This document shows, in pieces, positions 1-9,707 of a DNA stretch of 64,000 nt; within the stretch, counting starts at the first letter, position 1, and the number at the start of each line of letters is the position of its first letter. Source of the DNA: Desulfobacter vibrioformis DSM 8776 (GTDB lineage: Bacteria > Desulfobacterota > Desulfobacteria > Desulfobacterales > Desulfobacteraceae); the NCBI RefSeq assembly GCF_000745975.1, contig NZ_JQKJ01000009.1:101398-165397 (forward strand). The letters are read 5' to 3'. The notes beneath the pieces were generated by a model. It was not told where the DNA came from. It did not search any database and saw only the letters and a list, made by a program, of their open reading frames with translations. Made by a program: the position numbers and the translations under genes.

Positions 1-1
1 G

Positions 2-292
2 CGCAAAAAAGGAAAACTGCCCCACAAAACCATTGAGCAAAGCTACAGCCTTGAATATGGCGAAGGCACCCTTGAGATGCACGAAGATGCCGTTACCCCC
101 GGCGAAAAAGTGGTCATCGTGGACGATCTCATTGCAACCGGCGGCACTGTGGGGGCCACGGTCAAACTGGTAAAGCAGCTTGGGGCGGATCTGCTGGAAT
201 GCGCCTTTATTGTAGAACTGCCTGATCTCAAGGGCCGGGATCAGATCCCCGGCTGTCCAGTGTTCAGTGTTACTGAGTTTGAAGGAGAGTAA
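2..292 (+). CDS. apt: Adenine phosphoribosyltransferase, C-terminal part (5' end outside window)
   Basis: This is the last 96 residues of a purine phosphoribosyltransferase that converts adenine and PRPP to AMP in purine salvage. The reading frame is open from the window edge, so the start lies upstream. The diagnostic PRPP-binding loop VVIVDDLIATGGT is present, preceded by RKKGKLP and the SYSLEYG segment that are typical of bacterial Apt. The stop is followed 38 bases later by a small lipoprotein gene on the same strand. The family assignment is firm; only the N-terminal third is missing. Confidence 0.93.
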   Translation, partial: RKKGKLPHKTIEQSYSLEYGEGTLEMHEDAVTPGEKVVIVDDLIATGGTVGATVKLVKQLGADLLECAFIVELPDLKGRDQIPGCPVFSVTEFEGE

Positions 293-330
293 TGTCCTGT
301 TACTAAAAAGAGAAGGAAGGGGGCAGATTC

Positions 331-804
331 ATGAGAATTAACTGTATTCGTTTGGGGTTACAGGTGACAGTCTCCCTGGCCCTTTTTGTTTCTTTCATTC
401 CGGCAGGATGCGGGTTCAACAAGGCCGGACATATGACGCACAGTCCCGTACTCATGGAACAGTACCGGGAAAAGCTGCTCCCTGAACAGTTATCATATTT
501 TTACTGCGGCAGGGAAAATCTGCCCGATGCTGTGGTGGGCATTGACCCGGCCTATACCTTTGAAACAAAATTCTGGTTTCCCATTGAATTCGGGCCAGAC
601 CTTTACAGCAAGATCGACCATTTAAGTAATCTGGAACCCGGCCAGGACAGAATGTACGCCAGGGCCATTACTGGTCCGGCAGGCAACACCATAGGCGTGT
701 GGTTCTCTTTTTATTATTCCACGGGTGTCATTGTGGATGATGCCAATCACAGGATTCAAGTGTTCAACCCTTACAGGCCTGAATCCAGGCTCTATTTTTT
801 TTGA
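331..804 (+). CDS. Small putative lipoprotein of unknown function
   Basis: The 157-residue product starts with a hydrophobic signal-like segment (about residues 8-26) ending in IPAGC, a plausible lipobox with Cys27 as the lipidated residue, although the proline at -3 is not typical. No known domain is recognised in the rest, which is rich in aromatic residues (for example FWFPIEF and VWFSFYYS). A strong purine-rich ribosome site (GAAGGAAGGGGG) lies just before the ATG. It sits between apt and recC on the same strand and may be co-transcribed with them. Function unknown; export to the envelope is inferred only from the signal sequence. Confidence 0.6.
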   Translation: MRINCIRLGLQVTVSLALFVSFIPAGCGFNKAGHMTHSPVLMEQYREKLLPEQLSYFYCGRENLPDAVVGIDPAYTFETKFWFPIEFGPDLYSKIDHLSNLEPGQDRMYARAITGPAGNTIGVWFSFYYSTGVIVDDANHRIQVFNPYRPESRLYFF

Positions 805-829
805 TTATTAAGGCTTGGGAATATCTGCC

Positions 830-3800
830 ATGCTCAATCTGATCAAAAGCAACCGCATGGAGAATCTGGCCCAGGCCCTTTTCGCCGTCATCGGCAAGGG
901 CCCTGGCAACCCAATTGCATCCGAATTCATCGGTATCCAGTCCCGGGGTATGAAACAATGGCTTTCCCAGGGGATTACACGTCACTTCGGGGTGTGTGCC
1001 AATGTGCGGTTCATGTTTCCCCGGCAGATGCTTGAATATATCCGGGAGCAGGGCTGCGAAACCCAGGGGCCAGGCCTTTCAGGACCAGGTCTGCTGGACC
1101 GGGACATGATGGCCTGGGGTGTTCTGGATGCACTGATGGCCAGGGCAGCGGAACCGGCCCGGGCAGACAGCCGTTTCCTGGGTCCCGGAACATACCTTGA
1201 ACATGACACCACCGGAACCAAGGCCATGGCGTTAAGCCGCAGGATTGCCGCTGTACTGGATGATTATCAGGTGTATCGTCCGGACATGCTGGCAGCCTGG
1301 GGCAGGGGAGAAGACCTGGAATCAGAGGACCCCCAGGCCCTGTGGCAGGCTTTTTTATGGCAAACCCTGATACACAAAGGCATGTCCCTGCCCGACCAGA
1401 TGCAGGCCTGTCTTTCCTCATTTGAATCCGGTACTGTCAATGCACACGCGTTGCCCCGGCGCATATCCCTTTTCGGGATTTCTGCCATGCCTCCGGTTTT
1501 TTTGAATCTTTTTAATCTGTTGAGCCGGCATATGGATATTTTTCTGTTTCTGCTCACGCCAACCTATCAGTTTTTTTTTGATCTGCCTTCTGCACGTCAG
1601 CAGGAAAGGGCCGCATTAAAAGACGAGGCCGTTTCAGCGCTGCCCGAAGAGGGCAATCCCCTGCTTGGTGCTTTGGGCCAGAGCAGCAGGGAAACCCAGG
1701 GGATTCTGGAAAATTTTGACTATGACGAGCCCATGGGGGACCTGTTTGTTGATCCGGCGGTCATGCCAGAGGATACAGATGAAAAAGATCCGGATGGCCC
1801 GGGTCCTGCCGATATGCTCTGGGTGATCCAGTCCGATATCCTGAACCTTATCTGGCGGGGCAAGGGCAGGGCGGATTCTCCCATTGCTGTTTCCCCCGGG
1901 GATAACTCCCTGGCCGTTCATGCCTGCCATTCGCCCATGCGCGAGGCCCAGGTGCTAAAAGATCTTCTCCTGGATGCGTTCAACCGGGACCCCGGTCTTT
2001 GCCCCCATGATGTAGTGGTGATGATGCCTGATATTGAGGCCTATGCCCCTTTTCTGGAGGCTGTGTTTTCCCAGTCGCCCGGGCTACCGTTTACCGTGTC
2101 CGACCGCCGCCGCCGCTCTGAATCCTTAACCCTTTCCGCCTTTTTAAGTATCCTTGACATGAAAGAGTCCCGCCTTGAGAAATCCAAGATTCTGGGGCTT
2201 TTGTCCTGCCCTGTCATTGCCGATAAATTCGGCCTGACCCAGGGAGACCAGGACCTTGTTTCTGCCCTGTTTGATTCTGCCGGGATTTTGTGGGGCAGGG
2301 ACGGTGCCCACCGCGAAAGAATTTTGGGCCGGCCTTATGAACACAATTCCTGGACCTTTGGCCTGAACCGGCTCATGGCAGGGTTTGCCCTGCCCGAAGC
2401 AAGTACCGTATTTGTTAATGGTGTGCTTCCCTGCGACGGGTTTGAAGGGCTTGAAGGAGAGATTTTAGGAAAATGCGCCCATTTTATTCACTCTTTGTTC
2501 AAGGCCCTGGACCTGATGGCGTCCCCCGGCACGGTCCGGGAATGGGCCATCCGGTTCAGGACCATTATTTCAGACATGCTGGCAAAGGATCTTGGCAATG
2601 ACGGGGATATGGCTGTGCTGCTCAATGCACTGGATGATATGGAAAAGCAGGCTGGTCAGGCCGGGTTTGACAGACCGATCTCTTTTCCTGCTGTCCGCCT
2701 GGCCCTGACTGCCAAGCTTGATGTGCATGTGTCCCAGGGCAGGTTCCTTTCCGGGGACATCACGTTCTGTAATATTATGCCCATGCGCAGCATCCCGTTC
2801 AAACTTGTCTGCCTGATGGGGATGGATGCCCAAAGTTTCCCCAGAACAGGCAGTTCCCCCGGCTTTGACCTGATCCGCCAAAATCCCAGGCTCGGGGACA
2901 AGCAGGACCGCCAGGAGGATTGTGAGATTTTTCTGGAGGCATTGCTGTGCGCACGCCGTGGGCTTATCATTACCTATACCGGCATGCGCATCAGCGACAA
3001 CACGCCTGTTCCCGTTGCCTCACCTGTGGCGGAACTGATCGATACCGTTGAAAACAGCTTTGTTTTTCCCCAGGGGTTTCAATGGCAGTTTGTCCATCCG
3101 TTGCACCCGTTCAGTCCGGTCTATTTTTCAGACATCCATGGGCCTGGATTGGGGCCTGGATTTTTTTCCTATTCAAATGCCCAGTGCCGGATCTGCAGCA
3201 GCCAGAGTACCCGGAACAATGGAGATGGAGATACCGCTGGAGCCCCTTGTTTTTGCTTCCGGGACCCGGAGGTTGACAATACCCTGCAACACCAGGTATC
3301 AAAAGACATACCCGTGATTGCACTTGCAGATCTCATTGCGTTTTTCAGACACCCTGTCCAATATTATGTCACCAAGACCCTGGGACTGATCTACCAGGAA
3401 CCGGGGCAGGTGCCCGATGAACGCGAGCCCTTCAGACTGTCCGGGCTGCCCCTTTACCAGTTGGGTTCCCTGGCCGTTGAAACCCATGAAGATTTTGATC
3501 TCTACCCCATGGTAAAGGCACAAGGCTGTCTGCCCTTTGGAAAAAAAGGCGAACAGGAATGGGCCAGAATCAATGATCTGGCAGAACCTGTGAAGCATCT
3601 GGCCCAAAATGAACGCCTTGGGCGAGCCCCACGCAGCCTGGCGTTGTCTCTACAAACAGATGCCTGCTGCATCACAGGCCAGGTAACCCATGTGTATGAC
3701 CCGTGCCGGGTTGTGGCAGGTTTTGGCCGGCTGAATCCGTCCCGGTTGTTGACCCAGTGGATTATGCACCTGGCGTATTCGTGTATTGAAGACCACCCCG

Positions 3801-4219
3801 GAACCACTGTGATGATAGGGCAGGACCCCAAGGGACGCAAGCCTGCGGTGAGATTTGAATTTTCCGCTATTGAAGAAAAATCCCGGGCCCGGGCATTGAT
3901 CCTGGATCTGGCCGGATATTACCTGAACGGAAAGGCAAGGGTCTTTCCCTTTTTTGCCGATCTTTGTTTTCATCTGGTTGTTGATCTGTCCTCACGGGAG
4001 TATGACCTGTCAGCACCATCCCTGGCAAAGGCCTTAGGTAAATGTGCTGGTTTATGGTGCAATAATTTTAATTCAACCGGGGAGGGTTTTAACCGGTACA
4101 CGGCCCTTGTTTTCGGGCAGGACACCCCCTTTGCAGATCCGACGTCCCTTGGGCGTTCCGGGGTGCTGGATGCAGGTCTTGCCGTGTACAGGCCCATGCT
4201 GGAGTATTTTATATCATGA
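830..4219 (+). CDS. recC: Exodeoxyribonuclease V subunit gamma (RecC)
   Basis: RecC is the non-catalytic, Chi-recognising subunit of the RecBCD helicase-nuclease, which processes double-strand DNA ends for recombination. The 1129-residue length is normal for the family. The N-terminus MLNLIKSNRMENLA and the IQSRGMKQWLSQ segment match the typical RecC opening (a helicase-like fold without working Walker motifs). A TTG 15 bases upstream would also be in frame, but the ATG at 830 gives the conserved N-terminus and is preferred. The last four bases overlap the recB start (ATGA), so the two are translationally coupled. recD is not adjacent but lies at 59461. Confidence 0.93.
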   Translation: MLNLIKSNRMENLAQALFAVIGKGPGNPIASEFIGIQSRGMKQWLSQGITRHFGVCANVRFMFPRQMLEYIREQGCETQGPGLSGPGLLDRDMMAWGVLDALMARAAEPARADSRFLGPGTYLEHDTTGTKAMALSRRIAAVLDDYQVYRPDMLAAWGRGEDLESEDPQALWQAFLWQTLIHKGMSLPDQMQACLSSFESGTVNAHALPRRISLFGISAMPPVFLNLFNLLSRHMDIFLFLLTPTYQFFFDLPSARQQERAALKDEAVSALPEEGNPLLGALGQSSRETQGILENFDYDEPMGDLFVDPAVMPEDTDEKDPDGPGPADMLWVIQSDILNLIWRGKGRADSPIAVSPGDNSLAVHACHSPMREAQVLKDLLLDAFNRDPGLCPHDVVVMMPDIEAYAPFLEAVFSQSPGLPFTVSDRRRRSESLTLSAFLSILDMKESRLEKSKILGLLSCPVIADKFGLTQGDQDLVSALFDSAGILWGRDGAHRERILGRPYEHNSWTFGLNRLMAGFALPEASTVFVNGVLPCDGFEGLEGEILGKCAHFIHSLFKALDLMASPGTVREWAIRFRTIISDMLAKDLGNDGDMAVLLNALDDMEKQAGQAGFDRPISFPAVRLALTAKLDVHVSQGRFLSGDITFCNIMPMRSIPFKLVCLMGMDAQSFPRTGSSPGFDLIRQNPRLGDKQDRQEDCEIFLEALLCARRGLIITYTGMRISDNTPVPVASPVAELIDTVENSFVFPQGFQWQFVHPLHPFSPVYFSDIHGPGLGPGFFSYSNAQCRICSSQSTRNNGDGDTAGAPCFCFRDPEVDNTLQHQVSKDIPVIALADLIAFFRHPVQYYVTKTLGLIYQEPGQVPDEREPFRLSGLPLYQLGSLAVETHEDFDLYPMVKAQGCLPFGKKGEQEWARINDLAEPVKHLAQNERLGRAPRSLALSLQTDACCITGQVTHVYDPCRVVAGFGRLNPSRLLTQWIMHLAYSCIEDHPGTTVMIGQDPKGRKPAVRFEFSAIEEKSRARALILDLAGYYLNGKARVFPFFADLCFHLVVDLSSREYDLSAPSLAKALGKCAGLWCNNFNSTGEGFNRYTALVFGQDTPFADPTSLGRSGVLDAGLAVYRPMLEYFIS

Positions 4220-7200
4220 GCAGAACTGCCTTGCCCCTGCCCCTTGATCCCTTTTCCCTGGACCTTGAAAAGATCAGCCTGATCGAAGCCAGCGCAGGAA
4301 CCGGAAAGACATACACCATTTCCACCCTGTTTGTCCGGCTGGTGGCCATGGGCTATAAGGTGGAATCCATCCTGGTGGTGACATTTACCGAGGCTGCTGC
4401 CGCAGAGTTGAAATTAAGAATCCGGAAACGTCTGGTTCACTGTCTGATGGTTTTGTCCGGCCAGGAAAATGACGAATACAACGCCGACGATCTCACCTGT
4501 TTCCTGCAAAAACAAAGCGATGCAGATCAAATCCGCCGCCTGCTCCGTCTTGCTGTGACCTGTTTTGACCAGGCTGCCATTATGACCATCCACGCTTTCT
4601 GCTTTTCCGTGCTCAGGGAAAATGCCTTTGAAAGCAATGCCCATTTTGACATAGAACTTATGGCAGACAACCGGGGTTTTGTTGACCAGGTGGTCCGGGA
4701 CTTTTTTTCAGGCCGCATCAATCATCTGGACTCATTGTTTTTATCTTTTCTGGATCAAAATAATATCACCCCGGACACCTTTGCCAAAGGGCTTGTTCAG
4801 GCCGCATCAAGGCAGGAAATCCGGGTGGTTCCTGCCCCCCCTGCGTTTCAGGAAATTTGGGATGATTACAAAGAGACCGTCAATTCGGCAGCAGAAATTT
4901 TGAACCGGGAACTGGAAGGCATCCTGAACCTGATCCAGGACCATGCCGGGATAGAGAAACGAAGTTACAATAAAAAAAATCTGTCCAACTGGCTGGATGC
5001 CTGTCAGAAGAAATTTGAAAACAGCCCTGGCACGGATCTGCTGTTTGACATGAGTGAAAAGGGCGATGCCCTGTATAAATTTACCCGGACCCGGCTGGCA
5101 GAAAAGACAAAGGCCGGCCACACCCCGCCGGCCCATGTTTTTTTCGACCTTTGCGAACACCTGCTTGACCTGTCCCGATCCATGGCGGCAAATCTCATTG
5201 CCTTAAGATATCTGTTTCTTGATGATTATGCCAAGGCCCTGGCCGCCATGAAGCAGGGGCAGGGGGCCTGTTTTTTTGACGACCTGATCAATGATCTGGC
5301 AACAGCCCTGGACGGTCCGGGCGGCCATGCGTTGAAAACAGCTGTGAGAAAACGCTTCCATGCCTGCCTCATTGATGAGTTCCAGGACACGGACCCGGGC
5401 CAGTACAAAATTTTTTCCATCCTGTTCACGGATCCGGATACGCCCTTTTTTATGATCGGCGATCCCAAGCAGGCCATCTACGGTTTCAGGGGCGGTGATA
5501 TTTTTACTTATATGACGGCGTCAAAGGCCTGCAACCAAAGCTTTACCCTGACAAAAAATTACCGTTCCGCACCGGCCATGGTGCAGGCCGTGAATACCAT
5601 CTTCTCATTAAAAGACAATCCCTTTGGATTCGAACTTATTCCTTTTCAGCCTGTGGAAACACCTGACACAGCCGTTGACCGGCTGGTGTGCAACGGTGTT
5701 CCTGTTCCGCCGGCAACATTTCTGGTTGTGGATAAAGATGGGTTGCCATGTAACAAAAACGGCCTGGTCAATAAGTCCGATGCCCAGAGGATCATACCCG
5801 ATATCCTTGCAAGAGATATGCTTTCCCTTTTAAAGGATCCCGATATCTGTCTGCTGGACAAAGACGCACCGGACGATAGAGACGCGGCAACCCCTGTGAC
5901 GCCGGGGGATATGGCTGTGCTGGTGCGCACCAATGTCCAGGCCGAGGCGGTGCAGCAGGCCCTTGTTCAACGGGGTATCCCCTGCTTTTTATCCAGAACC
6001 GGGTCTGTGTTCGACGCTGTCCAGGCCCGGGAGCTTTATGACATCCTTTGCGCAGTTGCCAGCCCCGGAGACATGTGCCTGATCAGGGCCGCTTTGGTCT
6101 CTTCGGTGTACCAGGCGGATGAGGCCTTTTTAAAACGCATGAACACCGATGACACCCTTGCAGGTACCTGGCAGGACCGATTTGCGGACTACAGGCGGAT
6201 CTGGGAGGAAAAGGGCTTTGTCGCCATGATCACAGCCCTTTTGTACCAGGAGGATGCCCTGCCTTGTCCCTGTGCTCATATGGATGAACGGGGACTGACC
6301 AATGTGTTTCATTTAAAGGAGCTTTTGGCCCAGGCAGCCATGAATCTGGGTAAAGAGACACCGTCTAAAATTGCCCTGCTGATTGAATGGTTTCGAAAAC
6401 AGCTGTTTGAACAGACCCGGCAGGCAACCGCCGATGAACTGCGCCTGGAAAGCGATGCCCGGGCCGTGGCCATTGTCACCATCCACAAAAGCAAGGGGCT
6501 TGAATATCCCCTTGTGTTTCTGCCTTTTTTGTGGCAGACAGGCACTGCTAAGGATACCCATGCACCTGTTTTATTCCATGATCCGGAAGACAATCATGCC
6601 CTGGTGCTGGACCTGGGCTCTGAAAACAGGGACCGGGCCATGCGGCTGAACCAAGATGAAGCGGCTGCCGAAGATATGCGTCTGCTCTACGTAGCCCTGA
6701 CCCGGGCTTCCTCGGGCGTAAGGATCTACTGGGGCGGTTTTGCAGGTATTGAAGACTCGGCATTCGGACGGCTTTTGCATCCCGGGGGCCTGGGAAACGA
6801 CCAAACCCTGCTTGCAGATCTTGGACGATTGTGTGAAACCTCAGGCAAAAGCATTGACGCTGTCATGCTTAAACCCGATGCCCTGCCCGAAAGCCTATTT
6901 GATCCCCAAACAGTTCAGGACACCGATTTTTCCCCAAAAATCATGACCCGGAAGGTATCTCCTGCATGGCGAATGTCAAGCTATTCAGCCCTGGCTGCAG
7001 GGCACAAGCATGATCCCGTACAGGACGGGCAAAAGGAGCGGCAGGAGCCAACCCCGGATTTTTTTTTGAGAGATGCCGCACCTGCCATGGATATCGTGCC
7101 CCTGTCCACTTTTCCCAAAGGGCCGGGGGCAGGCGATTTTTTCCACAAGGTGTTTGAAGAAATAGATTTTTGCGATCCTGCCACCATTGAACCGGCTGTT

Positions 7201-7845
7201 GTCAGCAACCTTGACCGGTTTGGATTTGCCATGCCAAAGGCGGTTCCCGGTATCTGCGATGCGGTTAAAGGTATTTTAGCCGCCCCCCTTGACACAGGGC
7301 AGGGCGGTTGTTTTTCCCTGGATCAGATTGCGCTGACCCACCGGCTGGTGGAGATGGAGTTTTATATTACCCTGGACCGGTTTAACCCGGCAGCCCTTGG
7401 CAAACTGTTTGAAAAAATCGAAAAGAATGAAAAGGACGAAAACGATAAAAAAACGGCTGGTTACGGTGCCAGGATCTCATCCATGCAGACAGCCGGGTTC
7501 CAGGGGTTTTTAAAAGGATTCATCGATCTTGTGGTCTGCCATGAAAACCAATGGTATATCATGGATTACAAGTCCAATTACCTGGGGCCTTGTTTCAGTG
7601 ATTATCATCCCGGGGCGATTGAGGCGGCCATGATCAGCCACGATTATATCCTGCAATATTATCTGTACCTTGGGGCCCTGGACAGGTATTTGCGTTTACG
7701 CCTGAAAGATTATAATTATGCGGAACATTTTGGCGGGGTTTTTTACCTGTTTATCCGGGGTATGGCCGGGGGTAAAAATACCGGGATCTATTTTCACAGG
7801 CCCGGCAATGAATTGATGAAACAGTTGAGAATACTTTTATCGTAA
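4216..7845 (+). CDS. recB: Exodeoxyribonuclease V subunit beta (RecB helicase-nuclease)
   Basis: RecB is the 3'-5' UvrD-type helicase and the only nuclease of RecBCD. The 1209-residue protein shows Walker A EASAGTGKTYTI (Lys31), the Q/Walker B region LIDEFQDTDPGQ, the motif III-like IGDPKQAIYGFRGGD, the VTIHKSKGLEYPLVF motif and the LLYVALTRA motif. The C-terminal nuclease domain is intact: Asp1104 in FIDLV and Asp1117-Tyr-Lys1119 in MDYKSNYLG, the usual metal-binding set. It is coupled to recC by a 4-base overlap. With all motifs present the enzyme should be active, provided RecD, encoded about 51 kb downstream, joins the complex. Confidence 0.95.
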   Translation: MSRTALPLPLDPFSLDLEKISLIEASAGTGKTYTISTLFVRLVAMGYKVESILVVTFTEAAAAELKLRIRKRLVHCLMVLSGQENDEYNADDLTCFLQKQSDADQIRRLLRLAVTCFDQAAIMTIHAFCFSVLRENAFESNAHFDIELMADNRGFVDQVVRDFFSGRINHLDSLFLSFLDQNNITPDTFAKGLVQAASRQEIRVVPAPPAFQEIWDDYKETVNSAAEILNRELEGILNLIQDHAGIEKRSYNKKNLSNWLDACQKKFENSPGTDLLFDMSEKGDALYKFTRTRLAEKTKAGHTPPAHVFFDLCEHLLDLSRSMAANLIALRYLFLDDYAKALAAMKQGQGACFFDDLINDLATALDGPGGHALKTAVRKRFHACLIDEFQDTDPGQYKIFSILFTDPDTPFFMIGDPKQAIYGFRGGDIFTYMTASKACNQSFTLTKNYRSAPAMVQAVNTIFSLKDNPFGFELIPFQPVETPDTAVDRLVCNGVPVPPATFLVVDKDGLPCNKNGLVNKSDAQRIIPDILARDMLSLLKDPDICLLDKDAPDDRDAATPVTPGDMAVLVRTNVQAEAVQQALVQRGIPCFLSRTGSVFDAVQARELYDILCAVASPGDMCLIRAALVSSVYQADEAFLKRMNTDDTLAGTWQDRFADYRRIWEEKGFVAMITALLYQEDALPCPCAHMDERGLTNVFHLKELLAQAAMNLGKETPSKIALLIEWFRKQLFEQTRQATADELRLESDARAVAIVTIHKSKGLEYPLVFLPFLWQTGTAKDTHAPVLFHDPEDNHALVLDLGSENRDRAMRLNQDEAAAEDMRLLYVALTRASSGVRIYWGGFAGIEDSAFGRLLHPGGLGNDQTLLADLGRLCETSGKSIDAVMLKPDALPESLFDPQTVQDTDFSPKIMTRKVSPAWRMSSYSALAAGHKHDPVQDGQKERQEPTPDFFLRDAAPAMDIVPLSTFPKGPGAGDFFHKVFEEIDFCDPATIEPAVVSNLDRFGFAMPKAVPGICDAVKGILAAPLDTGQGGCFSLDQIALTHRLVEMEFYITLDRFNPAALGKLFEKIEKNEKDENDKKTAGYGARISSMQTAGFQGFLKGFIDLVVCHENQWYIMDYKSNYLGPCFSDYHPGAIEAAMISHDYILQYYLYLGALDRYLRLRLKDYNYAEHFGGVFYLFIRGMAGGKNTGIYFHRPGNELMKQLRILLS

Positions 7846-7860
7846 ACATCAGGAGGAACA

Positions 7861-8250
7861 ATGACCTTTTTGTTGAATCTGCTCTGGTTTGTACTTGGCG
7901 GGGGATGGGCCGCAGGCCTTTTATGGATTATGACAGGCTGTATTCTGATGCTGACAATTGTGGGCATTCCTTTTGGCTGGGCCGCATTCAGAATTGCAGG
8001 ATTTGCCGCCTTTCCCTATGGCAAAACCCTGGTGGATGCCCGGACCGTGGGCGAAGAGGTGATAACCGGTACAATGATAGCCAATATTTTGTGGGTCATC
8101 CTTGCGGGGATATGGCTGGCCATCTCGCACATCTCAGCCGGAATCGGCCTTTGCATGACCATTATCGGCATCCCCTTCGGATTCGCCCATTTCCGGCTGG
8201 CCGCCGTATGCTTTGCTCCCCTGGGAAAACGTACGGTTTTGATTTCCTAA
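7861..8250 (+). CDS. YccF-domain inner membrane protein
   Basis: This 129-residue hydrophobic protein carries two related halves, each with a transmembrane segment followed by an IxxIGIPFG-like loop (TIVGIPFGWAAF near residue 40 and TIIGIPFGFAHF near residue 100). That tandem arrangement is characteristic of YccF (DUF307) proteins, whose function is not established. A good ribosome site (AGGAGG) precedes the ATG, 15 bases after the recB stop, so it is probably the last gene of the recCB transcript. Its TAA stop forms the first bases of the 21-bp tandem repeat at 8248. Confidence 0.85.
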   Translation: MTFLLNLLWFVLGGGWAAGLLWIMTGCILMLTIVGIPFGWAAFRIAGFAAFPYGKTLVDARTVGEEVITGTMIANILWVILAGIWLAISHISAGIGLCMTIIGIPFGFAHFRLAAVCFAPLGKRTVLIS

Positions 8251-8310
8251 AACCTAAAACCTAACACATAAAACCTAAAACCTAACACCCCGCCCGAAGG
8301 GCGATAATCC
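8248..8310. repeat. Tandem 21-bp repeat plus GC-rich hairpin (dispersed intergenic element, copy 1)
   Basis: Two nearly perfect 21-bp copies (8248-8268 and 8269-8289) are built from AAAACCT units, followed by the hairpin CGCCC-GAA-GGGCG (8291-8303) and then ATAAT. A second, shorter copy occurs at 34647-34686 with the same order and the same hairpin. Both begin exactly at the stop codon of the upstream gene. There is no T tract, so it is not a classical intrinsic terminator. It is probably a dispersed REP-like element. Confidence 0.7.
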
Positions 8311-8312
8311 AT

Positions 8313-9707
8313 TCAGACATCAGGAGGCTTTGGGGGTTTGAATTGCTTCTTATCCAGCCCGTGCCGGGTCAACAGGCGGTTTAACTGCCGGCTGGTAATG
8401 CCGGCTTTCTGTGCCGTCTCTTTTATCCGGCCGTTTGTTTGTTTCAACAGGCTGGTCAGGTAGGAGATTTCACAGGCATTGACCGCATGCTGGCGGGCCT
8501 GGGCCAGGGTCAGGCCGGTGCCGGGTGCCGGTATATCCTGGGCAACAGCCATCTGGGTTTCGATGGGTAAATTGCCGGAGGTCATCACAGGGGAAATTTC
8601 GAGGATATGAGCCCGTTCAAGGATATTTTCAAGTTCCCGGATATTGCCGGGCCATTCATAGTGGCGGAATCCTTCCAGAATAGACGGATGAACCCTATGA
8701 ATATTTTTCCCGTACTTGACGTTCAGTTTTTTTAAAAAGAGATCCACCAGGTATTCCAGGTCTTCCAGCCGTTCCCTGAGGGTCGGAATTTCAATGGGAA
8801 ACACGTTGAGCCGGTAAAACAGGTCTTTTCGAAACGTCCCTTTACTGACAGCCTCTTCCAGGTTTGAGTTGGTCGCTGCGATGATCCGTACATTGGCCTT
8901 GAGAATGGACTCGCCACCGATCCGGCTGAAGGTGCCATCCTGGAGCACCTGGAGCAGTTTAATCTGGGCGGATGGGGAGATGGTGCCGATTTCATCCAGA
9001 AAAATGGTGCCGCCATCTGCCATTTCAAACCGGCCGGGCTTTTTCCGTTCAGCACCGGTAAATGCGCCTTTTTCATGGCCGAACAGCTCGCTTTCAATAA
9101 GGGTGTCCGGGATGGCCCCGCAGTGGATGGAGATAAAAGGCTTTTCAGAACGCTGGCTGTGCCAGTGGATCAGTCGGGCCAGGGTGCCTTTGCCCGTACC
9201 GGTTTCTCCCAACAGCAGGACAGTGGCAATGGTGGGGGCAACAGACCGGATATTGGCAAAAATTTTTTTCATGCCCACATTTTTGGACCGGATGATATCC
9301 AGCCATTCGGTTTTCCAGAACCGGTCCCGCAGGTAGTCCAGTTCAAAATCCTTGGAACGGGACCGGTTCAAGGCGGGAAGCAGCAGATGGATATCCCGTT
9401 CTCTGAACGGAGATAACAGGTATCCCACAGCACCGGCTTTTACCGCTTCAATGGCTTTACAGGTGTTGAACCGTGTACACAGTACAATGAACTGAACAAA
9501 TGGATTGACCGAACTGAACGCCGACATGCCCGGATCGGCCGACAGCAGTTCGATGTCGGCCATGATCAGATCAAACGGAGTCTGGGTGTGCAATGTCAGT
9601 GCCGTATTGATATCCGAGGCCTGGCGGATGTTGTGGGCATCAGACAAGGCGTTTGAAATCAAACGGTACTCATCTTCCGCATTGGTCAAAACCAGCATAT
9701 CTTTCAT
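8313..9707 (-). CDS. Sigma-54-dependent activator with degenerate receiver domain
   Basis: The 464-residue product has an N-terminal receiver-like domain (about 1-115), an AAA+ sigma-54 interaction domain and a C-terminal Fis-type helix-turn-helix. The AAA+ part has Walker A GETGTGKG (Lys173), the sigma-54 contact loop GAFTGA (214-219) and the conserved WPGNIRELEN. In the receiver the phosphoacceptor-like Asp51 (DLIMADIEL) is kept, but the acidic pair after the first strand is replaced by Thr-Asn (VLTNAED) and the switch lysine is Ser99 (LLSPF). Normal phosphorelay control is therefore doubtful. It is divergent from the DUF2760/Hsp70 operon, which is a possible but unproven target. Confidence 0.88.
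   Translation of the reverse strand: MKDMLVLTNAEDEYRLISNALSDAHNIRQASDINTALTLHTQTPFDLIMADIELLSADPGMSAFSSVNPFVQFIVLCTRFNTCKAIEAVKAGAVGYLLSPFRERDIHLLLPALNRSRSKDFELDYLRDRFWKTEWLDIIRSKNVGMKKIFANIRSVAPTIATVLLLGETGTGKGTLARLIHWHSQRSEKPFISIHCGAIPDTLIESELFGHEKGAFTGAERKKPGRFEMADGGTIFLDEIGTISPSAQIKLLQVLQDGTFSRIGGESILKANVRIIAATNSNLEEAVSKGTFRKDLFYRLNVFPIEIPTLRERLEDLEYLVDLFLKKLNVKYGKNIHRVHPSILEGFRHYEWPGNIRELENILERAHILEISPVMTSGNLPIETQMAVAQDIPAPGTGLTLAQARQHAVNACEISYLTSLLKQTNGRIKETAQKAGITSRQLNRLLTRHGLDKKQFKPPKPPDV

Noticed and set aside
8248..8289. Minimal CRISPR array
   Set aside because: The two 21-bp units are directly adjacent without spacers, and no cas genes are present.
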